Of a stretch of DNA of 60,301 bases, positions 17,049-24,822 are shown one piece after another. The notes beneath the pieces were generated by a model, which made no database searches, was not told the DNA's origin, and saw only the letters and a list, made by a program, of their open reading frames with translations. Within the stretch, counting starts at the first letter, position 1, and the number at the start of each line of letters is the position of its first letter. A program made the translations under genes and the position numbers. Source of the DNA: Parafrankia sp. EUN1f (GTDB lineage: Bacteria > Actinomycetota > Actinomycetes > Frankiales > Frankiaceae); assembly GCF_000177675.1 (NCBI RefSeq), contig NZ_ADGX01000048.1:1-60301 (forward strand), given 5' to 3'.

Positions 17049-17933
17049 GTGGCCGCTACCGTCTATTCGGCTGACAGAGCTGCTGAACCGGCCAGGATCG
17101 GCGTCGTCGACATGCGCCGAGGGGGCCACGCGCTCGCCGGCAGCTACCTGCACGAGGGCACCGGCCTGGTAACCGGCTGGCATTCCCACAGCATGCACCA
17201 GATCGAGTACGCCGTCGCCGGCGTGGTCGAGGTGGAGACGGAGAGCGCACACTATCTCCTCCCGCCGCAGCAGGCCGCCTGGATTCCCGCGGGCCTGGAA
17301 CATCAGGCGACGCTCAACCCGACCGCCCGGACCATCTCTGTCGTGTTCGATCCCGGGCTCGTCCCGCGGCCGGGTGACCGTGCTCGCATCATCGCCGTGC
17401 CACCACTCATCCGCGAGATGATGATCTATGCGTTGCGCTGGCCGATCGCCCGTGCCGGCGACGACCCGGTGGCGCAGGGGTTCTTCCGGACCCTCGGCCA
17501 TCTCGTCGCGGAGGCGCTGGACCATGAGGCTCCGCTGAGCCTGCCCACGTCGTCCGACCCCATCGTCGCGGCGGCGATCGCCTACACCCAGACGCATCTC
17601 GACTCCGCCTCCGTCGGCGCGGTCAGCCGTGCGGTCGGCGTGTCGGAGCGGACGTTGCGCCGGCAGTTCCAGGCCACGCTCGGCATGTCGTGGCGGCACT
17701 ACGTCCTGCAGGCGAGGCTGTTGCGTTCGATGGCGCTGCTGGCGAACCCGGACCTGTCGGTGCTCGAGGTGTCCACGGCGGTGGGCTTCGAGAACCCGAG
17801 CGCGTTCGCGCGGGCCTTCGCCCAGCACTGCGGGGAGAAGCCGTCGTCCTACCGTCGGCGGGCCGGCGCTCTCCCCGCGGACGGGCCGGTCGCGGGCCTG
17901 GGTGCGGCGCCGCTGACGCCGGCGAAGGGCTGA
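17049..17933 (+). CDS. AraC-family regulator with N-terminal cupin
   Basis: 294 aa. The cupin sensing domain spans about residues 1-110 (GWHSHSMHQIEYAVAG and LLPPQQAAWIPAGLEHQ, with metal-type histidines). The C-terminal double helix-turn-helix includes SVGAVSRAVGVSERTLRRQF and VLEVSTAVGFENPSAFARAF, ending near EKPSSYRRR. The fold resembles NimR/RclR-type AraC proteins that control neighbouring efflux or detoxification genes. I chose the GTG at 17049, just before the conserved cupin; the frame is open further upstream. The ligand is unknown. It is divergent from the TetR gene. Confidence 0.9.
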   Translation: MAATVYSADRAAEPARIGVVDMRRGGHALAGSYLHEGTGLVTGWHSHSMHQIEYAVAGVVEVETESAHYLLPPQQAAWIPAGLEHQATLNPTARTISVVFDPGLVPRPGDRARIIAVPPLIREMMIYALRWPIARAGDDPVAQGFFRTLGHLVAEALDHEAPLSLPTSSDPIVAAAIAYTQTHLDSASVGAVSRAVGVSERTLRRQFQATLGMSWRHYVLQARLLRSMALLANPDLSVLEVSTAVGFENPSAFARAFAQHCGEKPSSYRRRAGALPADGPVAGLGAAPLTPAKG

Positions 17934-17974
17934 CGGAGCGCCCGGGAGATTTACCCATATCTACACCGAACTTG

Positions 17975-18003
17975 TTGACAAAGTGGGATGGATGGCCTAG
18001 CTT
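17975..18003 (+). promoter_or_regulatory. Promoter of the sulfur leader/ROK transcript
   Basis: A perfect -35 TTGACA (17975-17980), a 17-base spacer and a -10 TAGCTT (17998-18003). This is the best vegetative-type promoter in the window. Transcription would start about 6-9 bases later, at or just before the ATG of the leader peptide at 18012, giving a leaderless peptide. Confidence 0.7.
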
Positions 18004-18011
18004 TTCGTCCC

Positions 18012-18095
18012 ATGGGTGAGCACGCGCATCTCGTCGGTCGTGCTCATATCGATCTCCGGCGCGTCGCCAGCGCGCTCTGTCAGACCACGCGCTGA
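18012..18095 (+). CDS. Putative cysteine-type leader peptide (27 aa)
   Basis: The core RAHIDLRRVASALC matches the pattern R-x-H-[IV]-D-L-x-R-[VQ]-[AS]-x-x-[LI]-C that I recall from actinobacterial leader peptides annotated upstream of sulfur-assimilation genes. The single Cys codon (TGT) is near the end, so ribosomes would pause there when cysteine is scarce. The ATG falls within a few bases of the expected transcription start. It lies 110 bases before the ROK gene and is followed by a hairpin. The family pattern is from memory and should be checked; the location beside tauD and ssu genes supports it. Confidence 0.65.
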   Translation: MGEHAHLVGRAHIDLRRVASALCQTTR

Positions 18096-18130
18096 CGGCG
18101 ACGCTTCGCGCCCGCGAACCGCTCGTCACC

Positions 18131-18168
18131 GGTCGCCCGCCACCCGTCACCTGACCGTGCGGGCGGCC
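18131..18168 (+). promoter_or_regulatory. Candidate attenuator hairpin after the leader peptide
   Basis: ggtcgcccgc (18131-18140) pairs with gcgggcggcc (18159-18168), with one G-U wobble and an 18-base loop. It lies between the leader stop and the GGAGG ribosome site of the ROK gene (about 18197). It could be an attenuator or anti-attenuator controlled by pausing at the leader cysteine codon. Confidence 0.4.
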
Positions 18169-18205
18169 GTCCTTGTAGGGGACGACACGCGCGTAGGAGG
18201 TTCCC

Positions 18206-19531
18206 ATGCCCGGTCCGCGCACGAGCTCACCCGCGACGAACCAGCCCGTTGCCAGCTCCGACATCCCCGGCCCCGGCCGCGACGGCCATCGGTCGCGGGG
18301 GACGGGCTCGGCCGCGGCGGTTCTGCGCGCGGTGCTCGACCACGGCCCGGTCGCCCGAAGCTTCATCGGCTCCGCGACCGGGCTCAGCCCCGCGGCGGTG
18401 TCCCGGCAGACCGCGGACCTGATCTCGCTGGGTGTGCTGCGGGAACTGCCCGCCGCGGCCTGCGGGCCACGTGCGGGCCGGCCGAGCGTGCCGATAGACG
18501 TCGACACCGACACGCATCTCGCCTGCGGTGTTCACATCGCCGTACCCATGCTCACCTTCGGCCTGGTGGACCTGCGGGGCCGGACCGTGGCCAGGGAGGA
18601 GCTGCCGCACAGCGGTGACGCCGCCGAGTTGATCAATCTCATCGCGCGTGGTCTGCCGCGGTTTCTTCAGCGGCATGCCGGCCGCCGCCGGGTGCTGGGT
18701 CTCGGTGTGGTGACCGGAGGGCACGTCGATGGCCGGACCGGCACCGTTGTCGAGCATGAGCCGCTGGGCTGGCGCAACCTCCAGCTGGGGCCACTGCTGG
18801 CGGCCCGAACCGGTTTGCCGGTCCGGGTTGACAGCCACGCGCACGCACTGGCCGAGGCCGAGATCCTCTTCGGTGAGCCTCGTGCCCGGTCCAGCCTCGT
18901 CCACCTGTTCGTGGGCAACGTGGTGGACGCCGCGATCGCGACCGAGGGTGTGGTCCACCGTGGCCTGCGCTCGGCTGCCGGGGGAGTGGCGCACCTGCCG
19001 GTTCCCGGTGCGCGACAGCCCTGCCCGTGCGGGGAGCGCGGCTGCGCGCAGGCGTCGCTGTCGGACCGCGCGCTGCTGGTCAAGGCGGTCGAGCGCGGGA
19101 TCCTGCCGCGACCGGATCCGATGCTGCTCCAACAGGCGGTCGCGGCGGGCGAACCGGCGGCGGTCGAGCTGGTACGCCGCCGCCTCGGTGACATCGCCAA
19201 GGTGGTCGCGACCCTGCTGGACATGCTCGATCCGGAGCTGCTGGTGCTGACCGAGCTAGGGGTGCTTTTCCAGCCCGCGCTGCTGCCGGACCTGTTCGAG
19301 GAGATCGTCGCGCATTCCCGTTCGTGCCGGGATCCGGAGCCGGTCGTGCGGCCCAGCAGCTTCGGGGCGGACGTGCTCGCGGTCGCGGCGACGGCGGCTG
19401 TGCTGAACTCCGTGCACCGAAGCCCGCGGACGCTGGACGCATTCTCGCGCCATCCAGTTCTCGCTGCCGGGGCGGCCGGGGTGGCTGGCGGGGCTGTACC
19501 CGGTCGTATCCCGGAAGCGGCGCTGAAATAA
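18206..19531 (+). CDS. ROK-family regulator with altered sugar site
   Basis: 441 aa. N-terminal winged helix (about residues 35-95: AAVLRAVLDHGPVARSF, GLSPAAVSRQTADLISLGVL). The ROK domain has LGLGVVTGG and the zinc-binding CPCGERGC. The kinase catalytic motif, normally NDANxAALGE, reads VDSHAHALAEAE, so the Asp is lost and glucokinase activity is unlikely. The sugar-contacting Glu of the GExGH motif is also changed (GGVAH), and Glu after GC is Gln. It may therefore bind something other than a normal ROK sugar. A GGAGG site precedes the ATG. Its place between the leader peptide and tauD/ssu suggests control of organosulfur use. Confidence 0.88.
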   Translation: MPGPRTSSPATNQPVASSDIPGPGRDGHRSRGTGSAAAVLRAVLDHGPVARSFIGSATGLSPAAVSRQTADLISLGVLRELPAAACGPRAGRPSVPIDVDTDTHLACGVHIAVPMLTFGLVDLRGRTVAREELPHSGDAAELINLIARGLPRFLQRHAGRRRVLGLGVVTGGHVDGRTGTVVEHEPLGWRNLQLGPLLAARTGLPVRVDSHAHALAEAEILFGEPRARSSLVHLFVGNVVDAAIATEGVVHRGLRSAAGGVAHLPVPGARQPCPCGERGCAQASLSDRALLVKAVERGILPRPDPMLLQQAVAAGEPAAVELVRRRLGDIAKVVATLLDMLDPELLVLTELGVLFQPALLPDLFEEIVAHSRSCRDPEPVVRPSSFGADVLAVAATAAVLNSVHRSPRTLDAFSRHPVLAAGAAGVAGGAVPGRIPEAALK

Positions 19532-19676
19532 TTCCATTCGATCAGAAAACATTGACCTGGGTTGTCCTGCCGTCTGATGATGAATCGGCGGGATGGTTCG
19601 CCCCGGAAGGGGTGGGCAGGCCCGCTTCAGGGCGTCGGCCGATAATTTCCAGGTTTCTTTCCGGAGATTTGTTCGG

Positions 19677-19748
19677 GTGATGCGACGTGCCTTTCTTGTG
19701 TGCGTTCCCCTGAAATTCTTTGTTCGCTTCCGCTCGCCGAGAGGGTGA
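19677..19748 (+). CDS. Possible 23-aa upstream ORF before tauD
   Basis: GTG/ATG start after CGGAG, encoding MMRRAFLVCVPLKFF and ending 8 bases before the tauD ATG. It has one cysteine codon but does not match the RxHxDL leader pattern. A GATAAT -10-like hexamer lies at 19641-19646. It may be a second leader ORF or chance; I have little confidence that it is translated. Confidence 0.2.
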   Translation: MMRRAFLVCVPLKFFVRFRSPRG

Positions 19749-19756
19749 ATGTACAG

Positions 19757-20686
19757 ATGGCTGGAGCAGTCCAAAGCATCGGTATCGACGTCAGGCCGCT
19801 TTCGGGGTACACCGGAGCAGAGATCCACGGGGTCGATCTGCGGGAGGATCTCGACGACGCGACCATCGCCGAGATCCGTTCCGCCCTGCTGACCTGGAAG
19901 GTGGTCTTCTTCCGCGACCAGCACCTGGACCACGCGCAGCAGGTGGCCTTCGGTCGGCGGTTCGGCCGGCTCACCGCGGCGCACCCGCACGAGACCGAGC
20001 CGCCCGCGGGTCACCCGGAGATCCTTCCGATCGACAGCCGGCGATACGCGAAGCTCTTCGGTGACCGGCGGAAGGCCACCTACGACAACGGGTGGCACAC
20101 CGACGTCACCGCGCTGGTCAACCCGCCGGCCGGCTCGATCCTGCGTGCCGACATCGTGCCGCCCTACGGCGGGGACACGGCGTGGACGAACCTGGTCGCC
20201 GCCTACCAGGCGCTTCCGGAGCCGCTGCGGGTGCTGGCCGACGGCCTGCGGGCCCGGCACAGCTTCAGCCTGCCGATCTTCGAGGGCGGCGAGTACGGAA
20301 GGCGGATCCAGTCGAACCCGCTGGTGGCGATACACCCGGTGGTGCGAGTGCATCCGGAGACCGGTGAGCGCGCGCTTTTCGTGAGCCCGAGCTTCACCGC
20401 CCGCGACAACGACATCATCGGCCTTTCGCCCCGTCAGAGCCACCGTGTTCTCGAGCTGTTCTACGAGCAGATCTCGAGGCCGGAGTTCACCGTGCGATTC
20501 AAGTGGAACCCCGGCGATGTCGCGTTCTGGGACAACCGGGCCACGGCCCATCTCGGCCCGTCCGACCTCAGCCACCTCGAGTTCGACCGTGTTCTCTACC
20601 GGGTGACCATCGAAGGTGATGTTCCGGTCGGCGTCGACGGGCAGGAGTCCGAGCTGGTCGCCGGGGAGCCGTTCCTCGGCAGCTGA
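19757..20686 (+). CDS. tauD: TauD/AtsK-type 2-oxoglutarate-dependent dioxygenase
   Basis: 309 aa. Fe(II)/2-oxoglutarate enzyme that hydroxylates the carbon next to sulfur in taurine or alkyl sulfates, releasing sulfite or sulfate. The facial triad is in WHTDVT (His-x-Asp) and TAHLG (distal His); the 2-oxoglutarate-binding Arg is in RVLYRVTI. The size suits TauD/AtsK. I use the ATG at 19757 (GAGAGGG site upstream). It is followed by the Ssu-like importer, so it probably desulfonates or desulfates the imported substrate. Which substrate (taurine, other sulfonate or alkyl sulfate) cannot be decided. Confidence 0.92.
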   Translation: MAGAVQSIGIDVRPLSGYTGAEIHGVDLREDLDDATIAEIRSALLTWKVVFFRDQHLDHAQQVAFGRRFGRLTAAHPHETEPPAGHPEILPIDSRRYAKLFGDRRKATYDNGWHTDVTALVNPPAGSILRADIVPPYGGDTAWTNLVAAYQALPEPLRVLADGLRARHSFSLPIFEGGEYGRRIQSNPLVAIHPVVRVHPETGERALFVSPSFTARDNDIIGLSPRQSHRVLELFYEQISRPEFTVRFKWNPGDVAFWDNRATAHLGPSDLSHLEFDRVLYRVTIEGDVPVGVDGQESELVAGEPFLGS

Positions 20687-20833
20687 GCCGGTGGCGGCCT
20701 GAGTCGGCGGCAGCCTGAACCGGCGGCGCCTGACCCGTTCGCCCCGCTGCTTTCCTCCTGTTTTCTCAAGCCTTTCTCTGCTGCATCCCTCCAGCGTTTC
20801 TTCCTCCCGTCCTCTCCTTCCGTCGCCTGCCCG

Positions 20834-20862
20834 GCCGTCGGCATCGAACCGATGCCGACGGC
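20834..20862 (+). terminator. Perfect 13-bp hairpin before ssuA
   Basis: gccgtcggcatcg and cgatgccgacggc are perfectly complementary around the loop aac. It follows a long pyrimidine-rich tract (about 20741-20820) and ends 22 bases before the ssuA ATG, just before GGAGAA. It has no U tract. It may end some tauD transcripts or stabilise the downstream mRNA; it could also be an operator. Confidence 0.55.
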
Positions 20863-20883
20863 TCCTTCCACCTGGAGAAATTC

Positions 20884-21918
20884 ATGCGCTATCGACGAAC
20901 CCGCTGGCGGTGGCCGGTGCTGGCCCAGGCCGGCCTGATCGCCGTTCTCGCCTTCGGCTTCGCCGCCTGCGGTGGGGACGACGGCGGTTCCACCGGTTCC
21001 ACCGGGTCCTCCGGTGGAACCGCCGGAACGCTGCGTATCGGTGACCAGAGCAAGTCGCTGGAGCTGCCGATCACCCTGTCCGGCCAGGGGCAGGGGACGT
21101 CCTACAAGCTGAACTGGAACAACTTCGCCGACGGGCCGCACATGAACGCCGCCTTCAGCGCGGACCGGCTCGATGTCGGTTTCATGGGCGACACCCCGGT
21201 GCTGTTCGCCAACGCCTCGGACGCCGGTGTGGTCGCGGTGGCCGTCTCGGAGTCGTCCGTGAACTCCCAGACCATCTTCGTGCCGAAGGACTCGGACATC
21301 CGCGACCTCGCCGGCCTGAAGGGGAAGCGGATCGCGTTCACGCAGGGCACGTCGCTGCATGGCTATCTGCTCAACCAGCTCGCCTCGGTCGGGCTGGATC
21401 AGGACGACGTCAAGGTCGTGAACGTTCCGGCGGCGAGCCTGGTCGCCACGTTCAGCTCCGGCGAGGCGGACGCGGTGGTCTACGTCCGCCAGTACGGTGC
21501 GGCCCTCGGCGCGACCGCACGTGAGCTGAAGACCAGCCCGCTGCCGCAGTACTCGGTGCTGCTGGCGGCGAAGGACGCCCTGGCCGACCCGGCCCGCCGC
21601 GCCGCGGTGACGGACTTCGTGGTCCGCCTCTCCCGCGCCTCGACCTGGCCCAAGGAGCATCCGGACGAGTGGGTGCAGAAGTACTACGTCGAGACGCTCA
21701 AGCAGGACCCGAAGGCTTCGCGCACCTTCTTCGACAGCCTGCCCAGAACCAGGTACACGCCTGTCTCGGACTCGTTCATCGAGAGCCAGCGGGTGCAGGC
21801 GAAGCTGCTTTCAGCTGTCGGTGAGCTGCCGACCTCGCTGAGCGTCGACAACGAGATCGACAAGGATTTCAAGCTGGAGCTGCGAGACGCGTTCACCGCC
21901 GCGAGCCTGCCGCTGTGA
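20884..21918 (+). CDS. ssuA: Sulfonate/alkyl-sulfate ABC transporter substrate-binding lipoprotein
   Basis: 344 aa. Lipoprotein signal with hydrophobic LIAVLAFGFAAC and the lipid-modified cysteine near residue 23. The mature region is an NMT1/SsuA-type periplasmic-binding fold: LNWNNFADGPHMNAAFSADRLDVGFMGDTP, in parts NWNNFADGPHMNAA and DVGFMGDTPVLFA, then LKGKRIAFTQGTSLHGYLL. It captures the sulfur compound outside the membrane for SsuC/SsuB. A GGAGAA site lies upstream. It is first in the ssuA-ssuC-ssuB set. Confidence 0.9.
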   Translation: MRYRRTRWRWPVLAQAGLIAVLAFGFAACGGDDGGSTGSTGSSGGTAGTLRIGDQSKSLELPITLSGQGQGTSYKLNWNNFADGPHMNAAFSADRLDVGFMGDTPVLFANASDAGVVAVAVSESSVNSQTIFVPKDSDIRDLAGLKGKRIAFTQGTSLHGYLLNQLASVGLDQDDVKVVNVPAASLVATFSSGEADAVVYVRQYGAALGATARELKTSPLPQYSVLLAAKDALADPARRAAVTDFVVRLSRASTWPKEHPDEWVQKYYVETLKQDPKASRTFFDSLPRTRYTPVSDSFIESQRVQAKLLSAVGELPTSLSVDNEIDKDFKLELRDAFTAASLPL

Positions 21919-21958
21919 ACGGCAGTCAGCCGGGTACCCGGGCGCCGGAGAACACCGG

Positions 21959-22978
21959 ATGGAGGATTCCGTGGCCGAAGTGATCGACGAGGTCGTCCCG
22001 CGCGTGGTTGACCGGCCCGCCGGACCCGCGGACCGTGACCGCGCCGGCGACGGCGCCCGCGACATCGGCGGCATCGGGGCTACGGCCCTGGGATTGACGA
22101 TCGCGGACGTGGCAGCCACAGACACGGCCACGGGTGCGGCCACGGGCGCGGCGGTGCGGCTGGTCTCCGCGTTGGAGGATCCGACCGGGAAACGTCACCG
22201 TGCGCGGCGCGCGCGGAGGATTCCGCCCTGGACCCGCCGTCTCGCCGGCCCGGCGCTGCTGCTCGTCGCCTGGTCGCTCGCGACCGGCCTGAACCTGGTC
22301 GGGGACCGTGAGCTGGCCCCACCAGGTGATGTGGTCGGCGCGGCGCGGGAGCTGTGGAGCTCGGGCGAGCTCGCGGACAACCTCGCCACCTCCCTGTTCC
22401 GGGTTGCCTGGGGCCTCCTGATCGGCGTGGCCCTGGGGCTCGCGCTCGCCGTGGTCGCCGGATTCTTCCGGTTCGGCGAGGATGTCGTCGATTCCGCGAT
22501 GAACTTCCTGCGCGCGATTCCGGTCATCGCGCTGCTGCCCCTGATCATCGTCTGGATCGGGATCGGCGAAGAGGCGAAGATCTTCCTGATCACGGTTGGT
22601 GTGACCTTCCCGATCTATATGAACACCTTCGCTGCGATCCGTGGTGTGGACATCAAGCTCGTCGAGGCGGGAAGGGCTTTCGGGCTCAGCCGCACCGGCC
22701 TGATCCGACGGGTGATCATCCCGGGCGCCCTTCCGGGTTTCCTGGTGGGCCTGCGCTGGTCGATGGGTGTCGCCTGGCTGCTCGTGGTGTTCGCGGAGCA
22801 GGTCAACACCGACTCCGGACTCGGCTATCTGCTCAACCGTGCCCAGGGCTGGAACCGCACCGACATCATGGTTCTCTGCCTGGTCATCTACGGAATTCTC
22901 GGCCTGCTCTGCGACGGCATCGTCCGTGTCCTGGAAAGGAGCCTGTTGTCATGGCGACGCGGATTCACGGGGACCTGA
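21959..22978 (+). CDS. ssuC: Sulfonate ABC transporter permease
   Basis: 339 aa with about six helices in the C-terminal 250 residues. The first 85 residues are an unusual Ala/Asp/Thr-rich cytoplasmic extension (for example ATDTATGAATGAAV). The permease EAA loop is EAGRAFGLSRTGLIRRVIIPGALPGF, cited as EAGRAFGLSRTG and IIPGALPGF, which contacts the ATPase. The start is either ATG 21959 or GTG 21971; the latter has GGAGG 5 bases before it. It overlaps ssuB by 28 bases. Confidence 0.9.
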   Translation: MEDSVAEVIDEVVPRVVDRPAGPADRDRAGDGARDIGGIGATALGLTIADVAATDTATGAATGAAVRLVSALEDPTGKRHRARRARRIPPWTRRLAGPALLLVAWSLATGLNLVGDRELAPPGDVVGAARELWSSGELADNLATSLFRVAWGLLIGVALGLALAVVAGFFRFGEDVVDSAMNFLRAIPVIALLPLIIVWIGIGEEAKIFLITVGVTFPIYMNTFAAIRGVDIKLVEAGRAFGLSRTGLIRRVIIPGALPGFLVGLRWSMGVAWLLVVFAEQVNTDSGLGYLLNRAQGWNRTDIMVLCLVIYGILGLLCDGIVRVLERSLLSWRRGFTGT

Positions 22979-23736
22979 CCGCGGACGCCGACACCGACAC
23001 CGACCCGAGGATCGCGGACGGTGCCGGCGCGGCGGTGCGGGTACGCGGGCTGACCCGGGCGTTCGGTTCCCGTGCGGTCCTCGACGGCCTCGATCTCACC
23101 ATCGCACCCGGCGAGTTCGTCGCCCTGCTGGGGCGCAGCGGGTCGGGTAAGAGCACGTTGTTGCGGGTCCTCGGTGGCTTCGACGACGAGGTCACCGGCG
23201 AGGTGCTGGTCGCGCGCCGGCGGGCGGTGGTCTTCCAGGAGCCCCGGCTGCTGCCGTGGACCCGAGTGCTCGCCAACGTCATCCTGGGCCTGAAGGGGCC
23301 CGGTGCGGCCGAGCGCGGGCGTGCCGCGCTCGAGGAGGTGGGCCTGGGCGGCCGAGAACGCTCGTGGCCGGTGACGCTGTCCGGCGGTGAGGCGCAGCGG
23401 GTGGCGCTCGCCCGTGCGCTGGTCCGTGAACCGGATCTGGTCATGCTGGACGAGCCGTTCGGCGCCCTGGACGCCCTGACCCGGATCCGGATGCACGCTC
23501 TGCTGCACGAGCTGTGCACCCGGCACCAGCCCGCCGTGCTGTTCGTGACGCACGACGTCGACGAGGCGGTCCTGCTGGCCGACCGGATCCTGGTCCTCTC
23601 CGAGGGCCGGCTGTCGTTCGAGGCCTCTGTCGAACTGGCGGCGCCGCGGCTGCGAACAGATCCGGCCTTCGCCGCGCTACGCTCCCGGCTGCTGGCCGAG
23701 CTGGGCGTTCACGAGCTGGCCGACGCCACGCACTGA
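22951..23736 (+). CDS. ssuB: Sulfonate ABC transporter ATPase
   Basis: 261 aa. Complete ABC ATPase: Walker A GRSGSGKST near residue 61, Q-loop FQEPRLLPW, signature LSGGEAQRVALARAL, Walker B LVMLDEPFGALD, H-loop THDVDEA. The FQEPRLLPW form is typical of SsuB/TauB/NrtD importers. The first 30 residues are Asp/Thr-rich and disordered. A GAAAGGAG site lies inside the end of ssuC, and the two genes overlap, so they are translated together. Confidence 0.93.
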   Translation: MATRIHGDLTADADTDTDPRIADGAGAAVRVRGLTRAFGSRAVLDGLDLTIAPGEFVALLGRSGSGKSTLLRVLGGFDDEVTGEVLVARRRAVVFQEPRLLPWTRVLANVILGLKGPGAAERGRAALEEVGLGGRERSWPVTLSGGEAQRVALARALVREPDLVMLDEPFGALDALTRIRMHALLHELCTRHQPAVLFVTHDVDEAVLLADRILVLSEGRLSFEASVELAAPRLRTDPAFAALRSRLLAELGVHELADATH

Positions 23737-23812
23737 CCGTCAGGCGCCGACTGTCAGGCCCGGATGGTCACGCGCCGACTCGGCGGTCCACAAGCAGGGT
23801 AGGCAGGTCTGC

Positions 23813-24502
23813 ATGCGCACCCCACCAGGCAGGCCTGCCCGTCTCCGGCTCGTCGCCGTGATGTCGCTGGCTGTGTCGATTGCCGCGTCAGTCGCCGGTT
23901 GCGGGGACGCGGGCGACTCGACCGACAGCGCGAGCGCCTCCGTACCGACCTCCCCGGGTGCCTCCGCCGCGGTGTCGGTGCCGGCACTGACACCGCCGCC
24001 GACGTCGAGCGTGGCCGGTACGGCACCCTCGACCAGCGCTTCGACCGCCGCTTCGGGCGGCGCTTCGGGCGATGTGCCGGCGTGTGCCGCGGCGGGTCTC
24101 ACCGCCGCCGTGGACGATCTTCAGGGCGCGGCGGGCCACATCTACGGCCGGCTCGTGCTCACGAACACCGGCTCGGCCCCGTGCGTCGTCGCAGGGTTCC
24201 CAGGCGTCTCCGTGGTGGACGAGGCGGGACGCCAGATTGGCGCGGCGGCTGACCGGAACGGGCCGTCAGGTGCCCCCGTCACCTTGGCCCCGGGCGGGCG
24301 CGCCGGCGCGACCCTGGCCATCACGCAGCCCGGCCTGCTCCCCGGCTGTGAGAGCACCGACGAGACAACCCGGGGAACCCGGCTGCGTGTCTACCCGCCC
24401 GACGACCGGGCCAGCCTGCTGGCGGCGGTTCCCGGCGGCGTCCAGACCTGCCGTGATCCGGCGGTCCATCAGCTCACCGTGAGTGCTCTCGAGCCGGTCT
24501 GA
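23813..24502 (+). CDS. DUF4232-type secreted lipoprotein
   Basis: 229 aa. Lipobox VAGC near residue 30, then a 50-residue Ser/Thr/Ala-rich linker, then an immunoglobulin-like DUF4232 domain with GRLVLTNTGSAPCVVAGFPGVSVV and LAPGGRAGATLAI (parts: VLTNTGSAPCVVAGFPG). Cysteines in PAC, APC, PGC and QTC probably form two disulfides. The function of this actinobacterial family is unknown. It is 76 bases after ssuB and may be read from the same transcript. Confidence 0.8.
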   Translation: MRTPPGRPARLRLVAVMSLAVSIAASVAGCGDAGDSTDSASASVPTSPGASAAVSVPALTPPPTSSVAGTAPSTSASTAASGGASGDVPACAAAGLTAAVDDLQGAAGHIYGRLVLTNTGSAPCVVAGFPGVSVVDEAGRQIGAAADRNGPSGAPVTLAPGGRAGATLAITQPGLLPGCESTDETTRGTRLRVYPPDDRASLLAAVPGGVQTCRDPAVHQLTVSALEPV

Positions 24503-24822
24503 AGTGTCCATTCACGGGTCGGCTGCCGCCGAGTCACGGGCCGCTGCCGCCGAGCGAGAGCTGTGGCGCCGGGCCGCCTCCGGTGTCGGGAAAGAGCTGA
24601 GAATAATGGTCGCCGGAGCGACGAATATCCTCATCTCCTCGAGGCCTGACTTCGGGGCGGGCGGCTCTTCGAGATCCGCCTGTGGGCAGGCGGGGAGCTT
24701 TTCGCCCGAGCGGGGTCGGAAGGTTTTGTCGGCTCGCCCGGTACGGTGCCGCGGGTTACCTTTCCGGATGGTCTCCTGTCACCGGATCGCGAGTTCGCCC
24801 GCAGAGAGCGAGCGTGGAGCCG
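24503..24822. other. Intergenic region before the WS/DGAT gene
   Basis: No gene is seen. It contains a 12-base direct repeat (gctgccgccgag, twice near 24520-24555) and an AT-richer patch (gagaataatggtc, about 24599) that could hold a promoter for the WS/DGAT gene. The long open frame across it is low-complexity. Confidence 0.4.

Noticed and set aside
18206-19531. Glucokinase
   Set aside because: The ROK protein has a DNA-binding domain and lacks the catalytic Asp motif.
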